5,615 nucleotides of DNA from Minisyncoccota bacterium (GTDB taxonomy: Bacteria; Verrucomicrobiota; Lentisphaeria; Oligosphaerales; MVZH01), in the NCBI GenBank assembly GCA_021734725.1, contig JAIPIM010000272.1, positions 1-5,615 on the forward strand, read 5' to 3'. A model generated the notes under the pieces. It searched no databases. It saw only the letters and a list, made by a program, of their open reading frames with translations, and was not told where the DNA came from. The position numbers and the translations under genes were made by a program. Shown here piece by piece: positions 1 to 5,615 of the stretch (positions within the stretch are counted from its first letter, which is position 1; the number at the start of each line of letters is the position of its first letter).

Positions 1-1550
1 CGAATCGGCGATGGTGTTGCTGCTGGTGCCGTGAGTGAGCGTCAGCGTACCGGCGTTGACCGTGGTGTTCCCGGTGTAGCCGTTGTCCCCGCTCAGGGCA
101 AGGGTCCCCTCACCTGTCTTCGTGAAGCCGCCGGTCCCGGTCACGGGGGAGTCAACACTGATCGAGTAGCCGTCCTGTGCCTCGAAGGTGTGCGTGGCGG
201 ACGCACCGGCAAGGTTGAACGTGACCGCACTTCCCGTCCCCGAGGAGATCGTCAGGTCTGTGTCCACCTTGTTGCGAATTGTGCCGCCGTTGAAGTTCAA
301 TGTCGCAGTGGCGTGTGCCGGACTTCCGCCTGCTCCCAGTACGACACTCGTTGCTTCAAGCGTTCCATTCAGGTTGAGGATCCCGGTGGCAGCCCTGTTG
401 CCGTTTGACTGGCCGAGGGTTATTGACCCGACGGTAAGTGTTCCGTCCGCCCCGACCGTAATTGTTCCATGCGGGCCGACGGTACCGTTGGAACGTCCCA
501 GGACGACTGTGTTCACGTCGACTTTTCCGCTGTCAAAACTCAAGCTTCCGCTGAAGGGCGCACCGCCAGACCACAGTGATGACCATTGATTGTCGTATCC
601 AATGCGTAAGTTATCCAGTTTCGCATCCACAGTCCCACCCGTGAAGTCGATGTATCCCCGAAGATAAGAATTTGTAATAGCACCATTATTGATTGTTGCG
701 ACGTACATGTTGGCGCGACTGTCTTCGCCTGAATTGCCGCGTATCTTTACCCGCGGGTTGTCCAGTTCCTCTTGAAAAGAGACATTTCCGATGCCACCCC
801 GTGTACCTGGGCCTTCACTGGAAGCTACATTGAAGGCTCCGGTATAAATATCATTGCTCTGCCCCAGGTATAAATAACTGTTCTGACCGAACTCGGCATA
901 TCCGCCGACCCACACGGCATCGGCATCAATACGGTTGGACTCCGCCAACGAGAGGGTACCGGTTCGATAGGCTCCATCCCCATCGTCATCCCCGGATACG
1001 CGAACTCCGGCGGCCGCAGCCTCGAAGTAATTCAACCCGGAAAGATCCAGCGTAGCGTGTGACTGGTTGGGACTGTCCCCGCCGTTGCGAACCAAAACAT
1101 AGCCTTCGGCATTGTCGAATTTCAGCGTTCCGCCTCCGGTTATGGCCACGTTCGTATCCGGATCCGATGGATCGATATAATTGCCGACCAGAAGGTTATC
1201 GTTGGCGGCGCCCGAAATTGTCAGAGCAACTCCCTCCGGAATGTTAGTGGTGTGCCATTGCGAAGAACTGATGTTGCGATAGCTCACCGAGGAGACCGGG
1301 TAATCTTGGTTAACCGTGTTCGTCACGATAGACGAAGCGGCCAATCCCGTATTGTTAAAACCAATGTCGTCGCCGGTGGGATCGGCGTCGTCCGGGTTCC
1401 AGTTGGCGGATGTGGACCAGTTGGTGTCTGGTGAACCGCCCGCGTCCCACGTAATCTCCGCGGCACCGAGGAAGCCGGTCAGCAGACATGAGCTGACGAT
1501 GATTGCGAGCGTTGTAATAACAATACCATGGTTTTGCTGTTGGTTCTCAT
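1..1550 (-). CDS. Secreted autotransporter-associated beta-strand repeat protein, 3' end off window, apparent frameshift in signal peptide
   Basis: The minus strand is open without a stop from about 1587 to the left edge. From 1515 it encodes about 505 residues rich in Gly, Thr, Ser, Asn and Val, as in extracellular beta-helix passengers. The mature N-terminus (EITWDAGGSPDTNWSTSANW) matches the usual opening of large Verrucomicrobiota autotransporter-like proteins. Repeated short strands such as VVLGRSNGTVG and ITLGQSNGNRA follow, and a canonical PATR unit lies near the edge. The start is set by ATG at 1550, preceded by a good ribosome binding site. That frame (MRTNSKTMVLLL) stops after 23 codons at 1479, while the continuation TTLAIIVSSCLLTGFLGAA lies in another frame; joined, they form a normal signal peptide cleaved near GAA-E. 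A VSSC lipobox is also possible. The C-terminus, which would show a beta-barrel or sorting signal, is missing. The product is probably surface-exposed or secreted; its function is unknown. Confidence 0.85.
37..138 (-). other. PATR / autotransporter-associated beta-strand repeat unit
   Basis: A 34-residue segment begins GTGGFTKTGEGTLALSGDNG and continues with YTGNTTVNAGTLTL. This fits the family pattern G-x-G-x-hydrophobic-x-K-x-G-x-GTL-x-LSG-x-N-x-Y-TG-x-T-x-VNAGTL known from Pfam PATR and TIGR02601. In this family the units form rungs of a right-handed beta-helix and usually occur several times. Only this strong copy is visible; more probably lie beyond the left edge. Confidence 0.85.
1513..1529 (-). 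other. Apparent 1-nt frameshift site within the signal peptide
   Basis: Reading from ATG 1550, the frame gives a basic N-region and the start of a hydrophobic core (MVLLL), then polar residues and a stop at 1479-1481. The long body frame has an in-frame TAG at 1588-1590 and no ATG, GTG or TTG codon between that stop and the hydrophobic core, so it has no start of its own. One extra base in the TTGTTATTACAAC stretch (1521-1511) would fuse the halves into a standard signal peptide. The cause may be a sequencing or assembly error, a true inactivating deletion, or slippage in the TTATTA repeat. The sequence alone cannot separate these. Confidence 0.75.
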
Positions 1551-1558
1551 GGCGGGGT

Positions 1559-1568
1559 TCCTTTCCTT
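1559..1568 (-). promoter_or_regulatory. Ribosome binding site for the PATR protein gene
   Basis: On the minus strand AAGGAAAGGA ends 8 nt before ATG 1550. Its purine-rich AAAGGA core is well placed. This supports ATG 1550 as the true start and therefore supports a frameshift between this start and the main reading frame. Confidence 0.6.
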
Positions 1569-1763
1569 CTGTGTTCTGTTTGCTTCCCTACCTCAGACCA
1601 CGATGAGCAGTCTAAGCCCTTCGCTGTGTACCGACAAAAAGGCCGGTCAGTCTACTTGAAGAAATGGATCGAAAAAAAACGAAACCTACCCCTTAAACTA
1701 CGCCTTTTGGTCGTACAATACAACCAACTATTCTTATTTTTTGTACATCCTTTTCATCAGTCA

Positions 1764-1792
1764 TTTATTCACACCGCTTTGGAAGATGTCAA
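1764..1792 (-). promoter_or_regulatory. Candidate sigma-70-type promoter for the PATR protein gene
   Basis: On the minus strand a perfect -35 hexamer TTGACA (1792-1787) is followed after 17 nt by AATAAA (1769-1764), which matches 4 of 6 positions of the -10 consensus. Transcription would start near 1757 and leave a leader of about 200 nt before ATG 1550. Spacing is ideal and the region is AT-rich, but no independent evidence supports use, and the long leader is a weakness. Confidence 0.4.
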
Positions 1793-1819
1793 CGGTCGGT
1801 TTAAGGAAAGGTTTGGTGG

Positions 1820-1841
1820 CGGAACATCGACCGCGGAACAT
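1820..1841. repeat. Direct repeat CGGAACAT, two copies
   Basis: CGGAACAT occurs at 1820-1827 and again at 1834-1841, a 14-bp period. It lies just upstream of the candidate PATR promoter, when read on the minus strand, and 45 bp past the araC stop. It could be a regulator site or chance. Confidence 0.3.
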
Positions 1842-1885
1842 TGAGGAGACCGACGTCTCAACACAATCGTCAATGCACGATCATC

Positions 1886-2791
1886 TCACGAGATGGTTGT
1901 GATTCGATTTTGATGCGAGATGTTTTTAAGCCAGCGTGAAAAGCTGGAGGGCGAGGAAAACCCGAGTTCTTCGGCAATCTCTTTCTGCATGCAGCCGTCC
2001 TGCTTGCGCTGCTGGTAGTACAGCCACCGCGCATCGTCGACGAACTGCTGCACTGTCGATCCCGTGTACTGCTTAAACATACGATGGAAATGAAACTTGC
2101 TGTATCCCGCGAGCGTGGCCAGGCTGTCAAGGCTCAACCCCCGTCCGCCCGTACTTCGAATGTGGCGGACAATGCTCTCCATCACCTGTTCCTGGAATTG
2201 GCTGCCCACGTGTTCAACGGGAAGCGTTCCTCCCTCCACAAGTTTCAACAGCGCGGCGGCAATCAGCAAGCGGATGCGTTCTCTCCGGCACACGGGCTCG
2301 ATAAAATCCGAGTTGGCCGCGAGGACTGCCGGCACAACCCCCAGTTCCGAATAGTGCAGAAATACACGGCCGTCGACATTTACCGCATCGCCTGACTCAT
2401 GCCGCTCGAAAAGATTCGTCACCATGCCGTCGTCAAGAAAGCGCAACCATAAATGCTGAATTCCATGCACCTCTTCCGGATAATTATCGTCGTGGTTACA
2501 TCCCGGCGGAAAATACAGCGCGGTCCATGGTCGACAGAGATACAGGTCATCCAGCATCCCGTACAGGCAGTCACCGCGGAGAGCGAGGAGGCATTCCGCG
2601 TAGTTGTGACAATGACGATGCCGCCGGCTCCAGAGGCGACGGGCTTCCGGAACGTTTGTCTCGCGTTCAAAATCACTGGGGAAATCACCGCCGCCCAAAC
2701 GCCACTGGAAGGGCTGTCGCAGCATGTCTCCCACCTCGTCACTCAGCCAATGGGGATAAACACCGTTTTCCGCTTGATTTCGTAATCCCAT
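1886..2791 (-). CDS. AraC/XylS-family transcriptional regulator with N-terminal cupin sensor
   Basis: This encodes about 301 residues, the usual AraC-family length. The N-terminal half resembles an AraC-type cupin: H60-x-H62-x3-E66, then YFPPGCNH at 93-100 and a second beta set at about 110-120. The DNA-binding domain spans about 200-290. Its first helix-turn-helix contains LSLDSLATLAGYSKFHFHRM (219-238), followed by FKQYTGSTVQQFV; the second contains EIAEELGFSSPSSFSRWLKN (271-290). I chose ATG 2791 because earlier in-frame codons give 54 residues unlike the family and would run across the divergent intergenic region. No strong ribosome binding site precedes it. The C-terminus (ISHQNRITTIS) lacks the usual SPxxYR tail. 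It is divergent from the sugar-metabolism operon, 164 bp away, so control of that operon, and possibly of itself, is likely. Cupin AraC proteins usually sense small carbohydrates; the ligand here is unknown. Confidence 0.92.
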   Translation of the reverse strand: MGLRNQAENGVYPHWLSDEVGDMLRQPFQWRLGGGDFPSDFERETNVPEARRLWSRRHRHCHNYAECLLALRGDCLYGMLDDLYLCRPWTALYFPPGCNHDDNYPEEVHGIQHLWLRFLDDGMVTNLFERHESGDAVNVDGRVFLHYSELGVVPAVLAANSDFIEPVCRRERIRLLIAAALLKLVEGGTLPVEHVGSQFQEQVMESIVRHIRSTGGRGLSLDSLATLAGYSKFHFHRMFKQYTGSTVQQFVDDARWLYYQQRKQDGCMQKEIAEELGFSSPSSFSRWLKNISHQNRITTIS

Positions 2792-2803
2792 AATCGTAAT
2801 CCC
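2780..2803. repeat. Tandem 10-bp direct repeat TCGTAATCCC at the araC start codon
   Basis: TCGTAATCCC is found at 2780-2789 and 2794-2803, separated by ATAA. The pair brackets the araC start codon (2789-2791 on the minus strand). AraC-family proteins commonly bind direct repeats, so this could be an autoregulatory operator. The 14-bp period is shorter than the roughly two helical turns typical for these proteins, so the assignment is uncertain. Confidence 0.4.
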
Positions 2804-2840
2804 GGGTACTTGTGAAATTCGCAAACGATGTAAACTAATA

Positions 2841-2858
2841 GCAATATTCGTGTATTGC
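2841..2858. promoter_or_regulatory. Inverted repeat GCAATA-N6-TATTGC, candidate operator
   Basis: Perfect 6-bp arms GCAATA (2841-2846) and TATTGC (2853-2858) flank a 6-nt spacer in the divergent araC/aminotransferase intergenic region. The right arm overlaps the candidate -35 box of the operon promoter (2855-2860). A bound protein would block polymerase or contact it directly. This may be a regulator site; which protein binds cannot be told from the sequence. Confidence 0.4.
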
Positions 2859-2883
2859 CAGTGCGGTGTTCGCTGATTATTTT
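2855..2883 (+). promoter_or_regulatory. Candidate sigma-70-type promoter of the aminotransferase operon
   Basis: TTGCCA (2855-2860, 5 of 6 matches to the -35 consensus) is followed after exactly 17 nt by TATTTT (2878-2883, 4 of 6 matches to the -10 consensus) in an AT-rich patch. Transcription would begin near 2890, giving a leader of about 65 nt before ATG 2956. This is the best promoter-like element in the intergenic region on this strand. No comparably clear promoter was found for araC on the other strand. Confidence 0.5.
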
Positions 2884-2941
2884 TATAGATAAATAAGAGA
2901 ACGTGGCGTGGCACGATCCAGCAATAAAAGAACACCAACAC

Positions 2942-2950
2942 AAGGGAAAG
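2942..2950 (+). promoter_or_regulatory. Ribosome binding site deciding the aminotransferase start
   Basis: AAGGGAAAG lies 5 nt before ATG 2956. An in-frame GTG at 2908 would add 16 residues (beginning MARSSNKRTP), but it has no comparable site upstream and the extra residues do not resemble the family, so ATG 2956 is preferred. Confidence 0.55.
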
Positions 2951-2955
2951 CAATC

Positions 2956-4182
2956 ATGTCTCAATCGTCTTCCTTAGCACTGCACGGAGGGAGCCCTGTC
3001 GTTAACGAACCCTTGCGATGGGCGCCCTGGCCCCCGGTTTCGGAGGCAACCGCCGATAAATTGAGGGACGTCTACCTCTCCCGCGAGTGGTCGTTCAACA
3101 GCCCCATGGAACAGCAATTCCAGCGGACATTCGCCGACTATCATGATGCCGAATACGGCATTTTCATGGCCAATGGAACGGTTACACTGCAATGCGCGCT
3201 GGCGGCCTGCGGTGTGGGAGCAGGCGATGAAGTGATTGTACCCGCCCTCACCTGGATGGCGACCGCAATGGCCGTCCACTATGTCGGGGCCACCCCGGTT
3301 TTTGTCGACATTGAACCGACAACTCTGTGTCTCGATCCGACTGAGACTGAAGCCGCGATTACGCCCCGCACGAGAGCCGTCATCCCGGTCCATCTGTACG
3401 GCGGCATGGCGAACCTCGACGCCCTGGGCGAGATCTGCAAGAAGCGCGATCTGATTATGATCGAAGATTGCGCGCACATGCAGGGGGGCAAGTGGCGCGG
3501 TAAAGGCGCCGGATCCTGGGGGGCCGTGGGCTCGTTCAGTTTTCAGCAGTCAAAAACCGTGGCCAGCGGAGAAGGCGGTATGTGCATCACGAGCGATGCG
3601 ACGCTTGCCGACAAAATTTACCGCATCAAACACATTGGGTATAACATGCTGGCGGAACAAGGGGGCGCGAAGGACGGACCTCCCGCAGGGTTGATGTGCC
3701 ACAATTTCCGGGCCACGGCATTCCAGGCAGTGATCCTCGATGACCAAACGCAACAACTTGCAGAACGAATCCGTAAATACGAAGAAAGCGCGAAAATAAT
3801 CGCCGACGGACTCGCCGACGTGCCCGGGGTCCGGATTCAGCAGCGGGGGGCCGAGGCCACCGAACAGGGCTACTACGCATTCTGCTTTATTTTCGACAGC
3901 GAACCTTTGGCGGACATTCCTTTGTCCACGATCCTGGAAGCGTGCAGGGCGGAAGGTCTCAACCTGGGCATGACCTACGGTACTGTATACAACCATGTGC
4001 TTTACAACATGCCGGCGGAAAGCTATCGTATCGCCAACGCGAACTGTCCGGTGGCCGAGCATACCGCGGCACAACGGACAGCCATGTTCCTGCACTACGC
4101 TCTGGGCGCTGACCGCAAGACGATTGACACGATCCCAAAGATCCTCGCGAAGGTTGCGGAAAACGCGCAGGCGCTCAGGTAG
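2956..4182 (+). CDS. DegT/DnrJ/EryC1/StrS-family PLP-dependent sugar or cyclitol aminotransferase
   Basis: The 408 residues match the usual length of this cytosolic PLP fold-type I family, which transfers an amino group, usually from Glu or Gln, to keto-sugars or keto-cyclitols. Visible landmarks in order are MANGTVTLQCAL (71-82, phosphate-binding turn), DEVIVPALTWMATA (91-104), IPVHLYGG (143-150), IEDCAH (169-174, with Asp171 pairing with the PLP ring nitrogen), and SFSFQQSKTVASGEGGM (193-209), where Lys200 is the predicted Schiff-base lysine. HNFRATAFQAVI (249-260) is the usual substrate/dimer segment. The FQQSK form recalls the scyllo-inosose/aminocyclitol and AHBA-synthase branch more than the classic sugar-nucleotide FHxxK form; this is from memory and does not fix a substrate. 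No catalytic residue appears lost. It is the first gene of the probable operon, 58 nt before the isomerase-like gene, so it may act on the same compound class in a synthetic or degradative direction. Confidence 0.93.
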   Translation: MSQSSSLALHGGSPVVNEPLRWAPWPPVSEATADKLRDVYLSREWSFNSPMEQQFQRTFADYHDAEYGIFMANGTVTLQCALAACGVGAGDEVIVPALTWMATAMAVHYVGATPVFVDIEPTTLCLDPTETEAAITPRTRAVIPVHLYGGMANLDALGEICKKRDLIMIEDCAHMQGGKWRGKGAGSWGAVGSFSFQQSKTVASGEGGMCITSDATLADKIYRIKHIGYNMLAEQGGAKDGPPAGLMCHNFRATAFQAVILDDQTQQLAERIRKYEESAKIIADGLADVPGVRIQQRGAEATEQGYYAFCFIFDSEPLADIPLSTILEACRAEGLNLGMTYGTVYNHVLYNMPAESYRIANANCPVAEHTAAQRTAMFLHYALGADRKTIDTIPKILAKVAENAQALR

Positions 4183-4227
4183 CGTCAAATTTATGTAAAA
4201 AGTTTTGACAAAACCGTAACCCGAAAC

Positions 4228-4233
4228 AAGGAG
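4228..4233 (+). promoter_or_regulatory. Ribosome binding site of the isomerase-like gene
   Basis: A near-consensus AAGGAG ends 7 nt before ATG 4241, the best Shine-Dalgarno sequence in the window. It fixes the start and suggests efficient independent initiation on a polycistronic message. Confidence 0.75.
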
Positions 4234-4240
4234 ATGACTC

Positions 4241-5275
4241 ATGGCAGGTACATATCGATTTTCGTTTGGTCCGTGGAATATTCATGAGGGCGCGGATCCG
4301 TTCGGTCCCGATGTCCGTGACTCCGTCCCCTTCAATCAGAAACTGCGGGAGTATAAAAAACTCGGATTCGACGGCGTGCAGTTCCACGATGATGACGCAG
4401 TACCGAACCTCAACGATCTCACAGCGGACGAGATTGCAAACGAGGCCAAAGCCGTGAAGGCAAAGCTTGACGACCACGGGTTGACCGCTGAGTTCGTCGC
4501 ACCGCGACTCTGGGAAGATCCGCGTACCATTGACGGCGCGTATACCTCCAATGACGCGGATGTTCGACAATACGCGCGTGACCGGAGTCGGCAGGCGGTG
4601 GACATTGCCAATGCGTTGGGCACCGACCTGATTGTTCTGTGGTTGGCGCGCGAAGGCACGTACATCCGCGAAGCCAAAGACAGCAAGGTCGCCGTGGACC
4701 GTATAGTGGAAGCCATGAACGACATGCTTGACTACGATAACAACATCCGCATCGCGGTGGAACCGAAGCCTAATGAGCCCATGGACCATGCGTATATCCC
4801 GACCACGGGACACGCGATTGCATTGGCGGCCCGCACACGCTCGCCGGAACGCGTCGGTGTCAATATCGAAAGCGCACACGCCATTCTGGCCGGACTCGAT
4901 CCCTCCGATGAAATGGGGTTTGCCCTGTCGTTCGACAAACTTTTCACGGTACACCTGAACGATCAGAACGGACTGAAGTTCGACCAGGACAAGACATTTG
5001 CCGCCGTTGATCTGCGGCGCGCCCTCAACCAAGTGCGCATCCTGGATGCTTACGACTACGGTAAGAACGGAGAGTGGGTCGGACTGGACATCAAGGCCAT
5101 GCGCACGCAGAAAGACGAGGTGGCCACAAAGCACCTGCGCAACAGTCGTGACCTTTTCCTGAAACTTCTGGATATTTCGCGCGGACTCGACACCCAGGCA
5201 GTGGATGAGTTGATTGCACAGCGCGATTATGAAGAACTGGAGCTTATGATCGTGAAGGCGCTCCTGGGCGCATAA
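4241..5275 (+). CDS. Xylose isomerase-like TIM-barrel protein with altered metal site
   Basis: The 344 residues align by eye with short Streptomyces-type xylose isomerases (about 388 residues; numbering below from memory). Equivalents kept include Trp12 (W16), FHDDD with His49 and Asp52 (H54, D57), Trp134 (W137) in LWLAREG, EPKPNEP with Glu174, Lys176 and Asn178 (E181, K183, N185), VNIESAH with Glu210 and His213 (E217, H220), FDQD with Asp248 and Asp250 (D255, D257), and Asp283 in GLDIK (D287). Trp91 replaces active-site F94. Most notably His238 in VHLNDQNG replaces metal ligand D245. The C-terminal arm is about 35-45 residues shorter, although the final YEELELMIVKALLGA still resembles the family end. 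An aldose-ketose isomerase or related epimerase using two metal ions is likely, in the cytosol. The gene name xylA is withheld because the substrate may not be xylose. It is the middle gene of the probable operon. Confidence 0.88.
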   Translation: MAGTYRFSFGPWNIHEGADPFGPDVRDSVPFNQKLREYKKLGFDGVQFHDDDAVPNLNDLTADEIANEAKAVKAKLDDHGLTAEFVAPRLWEDPRTIDGAYTSNDADVRQYARDRSRQAVDIANALGTDLIVLWLAREGTYIREAKDSKVAVDRIVEAMNDMLDYDNNIRIAVEPKPNEPMDHAYIPTTGHAIALAARTRSPERVGVNIESAHAILAGLDPSDEMGFALSFDKLFTVHLNDQNGLKFDQDKTFAAVDLRRALNQVRILDAYDYGKNGEWVGLDIKAMRTQKDEVATKHLRNSRDLFLKLLDISRGLDTQAVDELIAQRDYEELELMIVKALLGA

Positions 5276-5299
5276 GCGTCCGTGAAAGGTAGACTTCTC

Positions 5300-5615
5300 A
5301 TGAAACTGGGCTTTGCAAAAACGGACATCACCCCACGCGTCGGCGTTGAACTATGCGGGTTCGGCCCGTTTCTGAACCGGCACTCGACCGGCATTCGTGA
5401 CCGCTTATGGGCGCGCGCCATGGCCGTACATGTCGGTGACAAACAGGCGGTCGTTATTGCCTGTGACCTGGTGGGCGTCACAAAACAAACCACTGGACGC
5501 GTGCGCGACCTGCTGGCTGTAAGCCATGCCCTTGCTCCGCAAGATATCATGGTCTGCTGTTCCCACACCCACAGCGGCCCGGCGCCGGGCTGCTACATCG
5601 GGTGGGGCGAAGCAG
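5300..5615 (+). CDS. Neutral/alkaline ceramidase-like (PF04734) hydrolase, N-terminal 105 residues, cut by window edge
   Basis: The frame is open from ATG 5300 to the right edge. The start KLGFAKTDITPRVGVELCGF, the segment RDRLWARAMAV followed by VVIACDLVGV (51-60), and CCSHTHSGPAPG (86-97) are characteristic of the neutral/alkaline non-lysosomal ceramidase N-terminal domain. In that family the HTH pair of the SHTHSGP motif (His89, His91 here) lies at the zinc active site. The nucleophilic part of the domain is beyond the edge. The domain begins directly at the first Met with no signal peptide, unlike secreted Pseudomonas ceramidase, so a cytosolic role is likely. Many short PF04734 proteins in PVC bacteria carry the label without proven ceramide activity. 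It begins 24 nt after the isomerase-like stop, with a modest AAAGGT about 9 nt before the ATG, consistent with one operon. Confidence 0.88.
   Translation, partial: MKLGFAKTDITPRVGVELCGFGPFLNRHSTGIRDRLWARAMAVHVGDKQAVVIACDLVGVTKQTTGRVRDLLAVSHALAPQDIMVCCSHTHSGPAPGCYIGWGEA

Larger units (their letters stand above)
1551..1885. other. Non-coding interval between the araC stop and the PATR gene start
   Basis: This stretch separates two minus-strand genes. Its middle part (about 1660-1770) is AT-rich compared with the flanking genes and contains an A8 tract at 1672-1679. A 72-codon plus-strand frame with a GTG at 1626 has no ribosome binding site, no family resemblance, and an AT-driven composition, so it is not called. 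Candidate elements are a minus-strand promoter near 1764-1792, an 8-bp direct repeat at 1820-1841, and a small GAGAC/GTCTC hairpin at 1846-1859. I see no convincing rho-independent terminator for araC and no RNA gene. Confidence 0.6.

Noticed and set aside
31..589. Plus-strand frames of about 125 and 133 codons opposite the PATR gene
   Set aside because: They are shadows of the minus-strand gene, with no family features; the minus strand gives a coherent beta-helix protein throughout.
1626..1844. 72-codon plus-strand reading frame beginning at a GTG in the 1551-1885 interval
   Set aside because: No ribosome binding site, no recognisable motif, and composition reflects the local AT-rich non-coding DNA.
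1846..1859. GAGAC-CGAC-GTCTC hairpin downstream of araC as its terminator
   Set aside because: Only five pairs and no T-run follows on the minus strand; the T8 run (opposite the A8 tract at 1672-1679) is far downstream and not next to a stem.
2792..2953. 54-residue N-terminal extension of the AraC protein, beginning MLSLVLVFFY
   Set aside because: It looks membrane-like but is the translation of the divergent AT-rich promoter region, is unlike AraC proteins, and would run up to the aminotransferase start.
4205..4210. Perfect TTGACA between the aminotransferase and isomerase-like genes, a possible internal promoter
   Set aside because: The sequence 16-18 nt downstream is the AAGGAG ribosome binding site and has no -10-like hexamer.
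4202..4214. GTTTT-GAC-AAAAC hairpin after the aminotransferase stop, a possible terminator
   Set aside because: The stem is five A/T-rich pairs with no T-run following it; too weak for a rho-independent terminator.
4175..5134. Long minus-strand frame of about 319 codons opposite the isomerase-like gene
   Set aside because: The plus strand carries conserved active-site motifs and a strong ribosome binding site; the antisense frame has no recognisable domain and is a codon-bias shadow.

Overview
The window looks like bacterial chromosome from the Verrucomicrobiota / Kiritimatiellota / Lentisphaerota part of the PVC group. This rests on gene content only: a large secreted protein with the autotransporter-associated beta-strand (PATR) repeat, an AraC-type regulator, and a run of sugar-metabolism genes ending in a PF04734 (neutral/alkaline ceramidase-like) gene. 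Such combinations are common in these phyla. No rRNA or other phylogenetic marker is present, so the placement is an inference.

Layout. Positions 1-1550 (minus strand) hold the N-terminal ~500 codons of a secreted beta-helix protein; its C-terminus lies off the left edge. Its signal peptide is split between two reading frames, so the gene carries a 1-nt frameshift or the sequence has an error there. Positions 1551-1885 are non-coding and contain a candidate promoter for that gene. Positions 1886-2791 (minus) encode an AraC-family regulator with an N-terminal cupin and a C-terminal double helix-turn-helix. Positions 2792-2955 are a divergent intergenic region with a sigma-70-like promoter, an 18-bp inverted repeat over its -35 box, and a tandem 10-bp direct repeat at the araC start.

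Positions 2956-5615 (plus) are a probable operon. It contains a DegT/DnrJ/EryC1/StrS-type PLP aminotransferase, a TIM-barrel protein related to short (Streptomyces-type) xylose isomerases, and the start of a ceramidase-like hydrolase that runs off the right edge. Gaps are 58 and 24 nt, with a good ribosome binding site before at least the first two genes and no visible terminator between genes.

Working model (inference): the AraC protein senses a carbohydrate-type ligand and controls the divergent operon. The aminotransferase interconverts a keto- and an amino-sugar or cyclitol, the isomerase-like protein acts on a related polyol or sugar, and the PF04734 protein hydrolyses an amide or related bond in the same compound class. 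The isomerase has His in place of one of the six canonical xylose isomerase metal-ligand carboxylates, which argues against a plain xylose isomerase. I see no transposon, CRISPR array, tRNA or rRNA.
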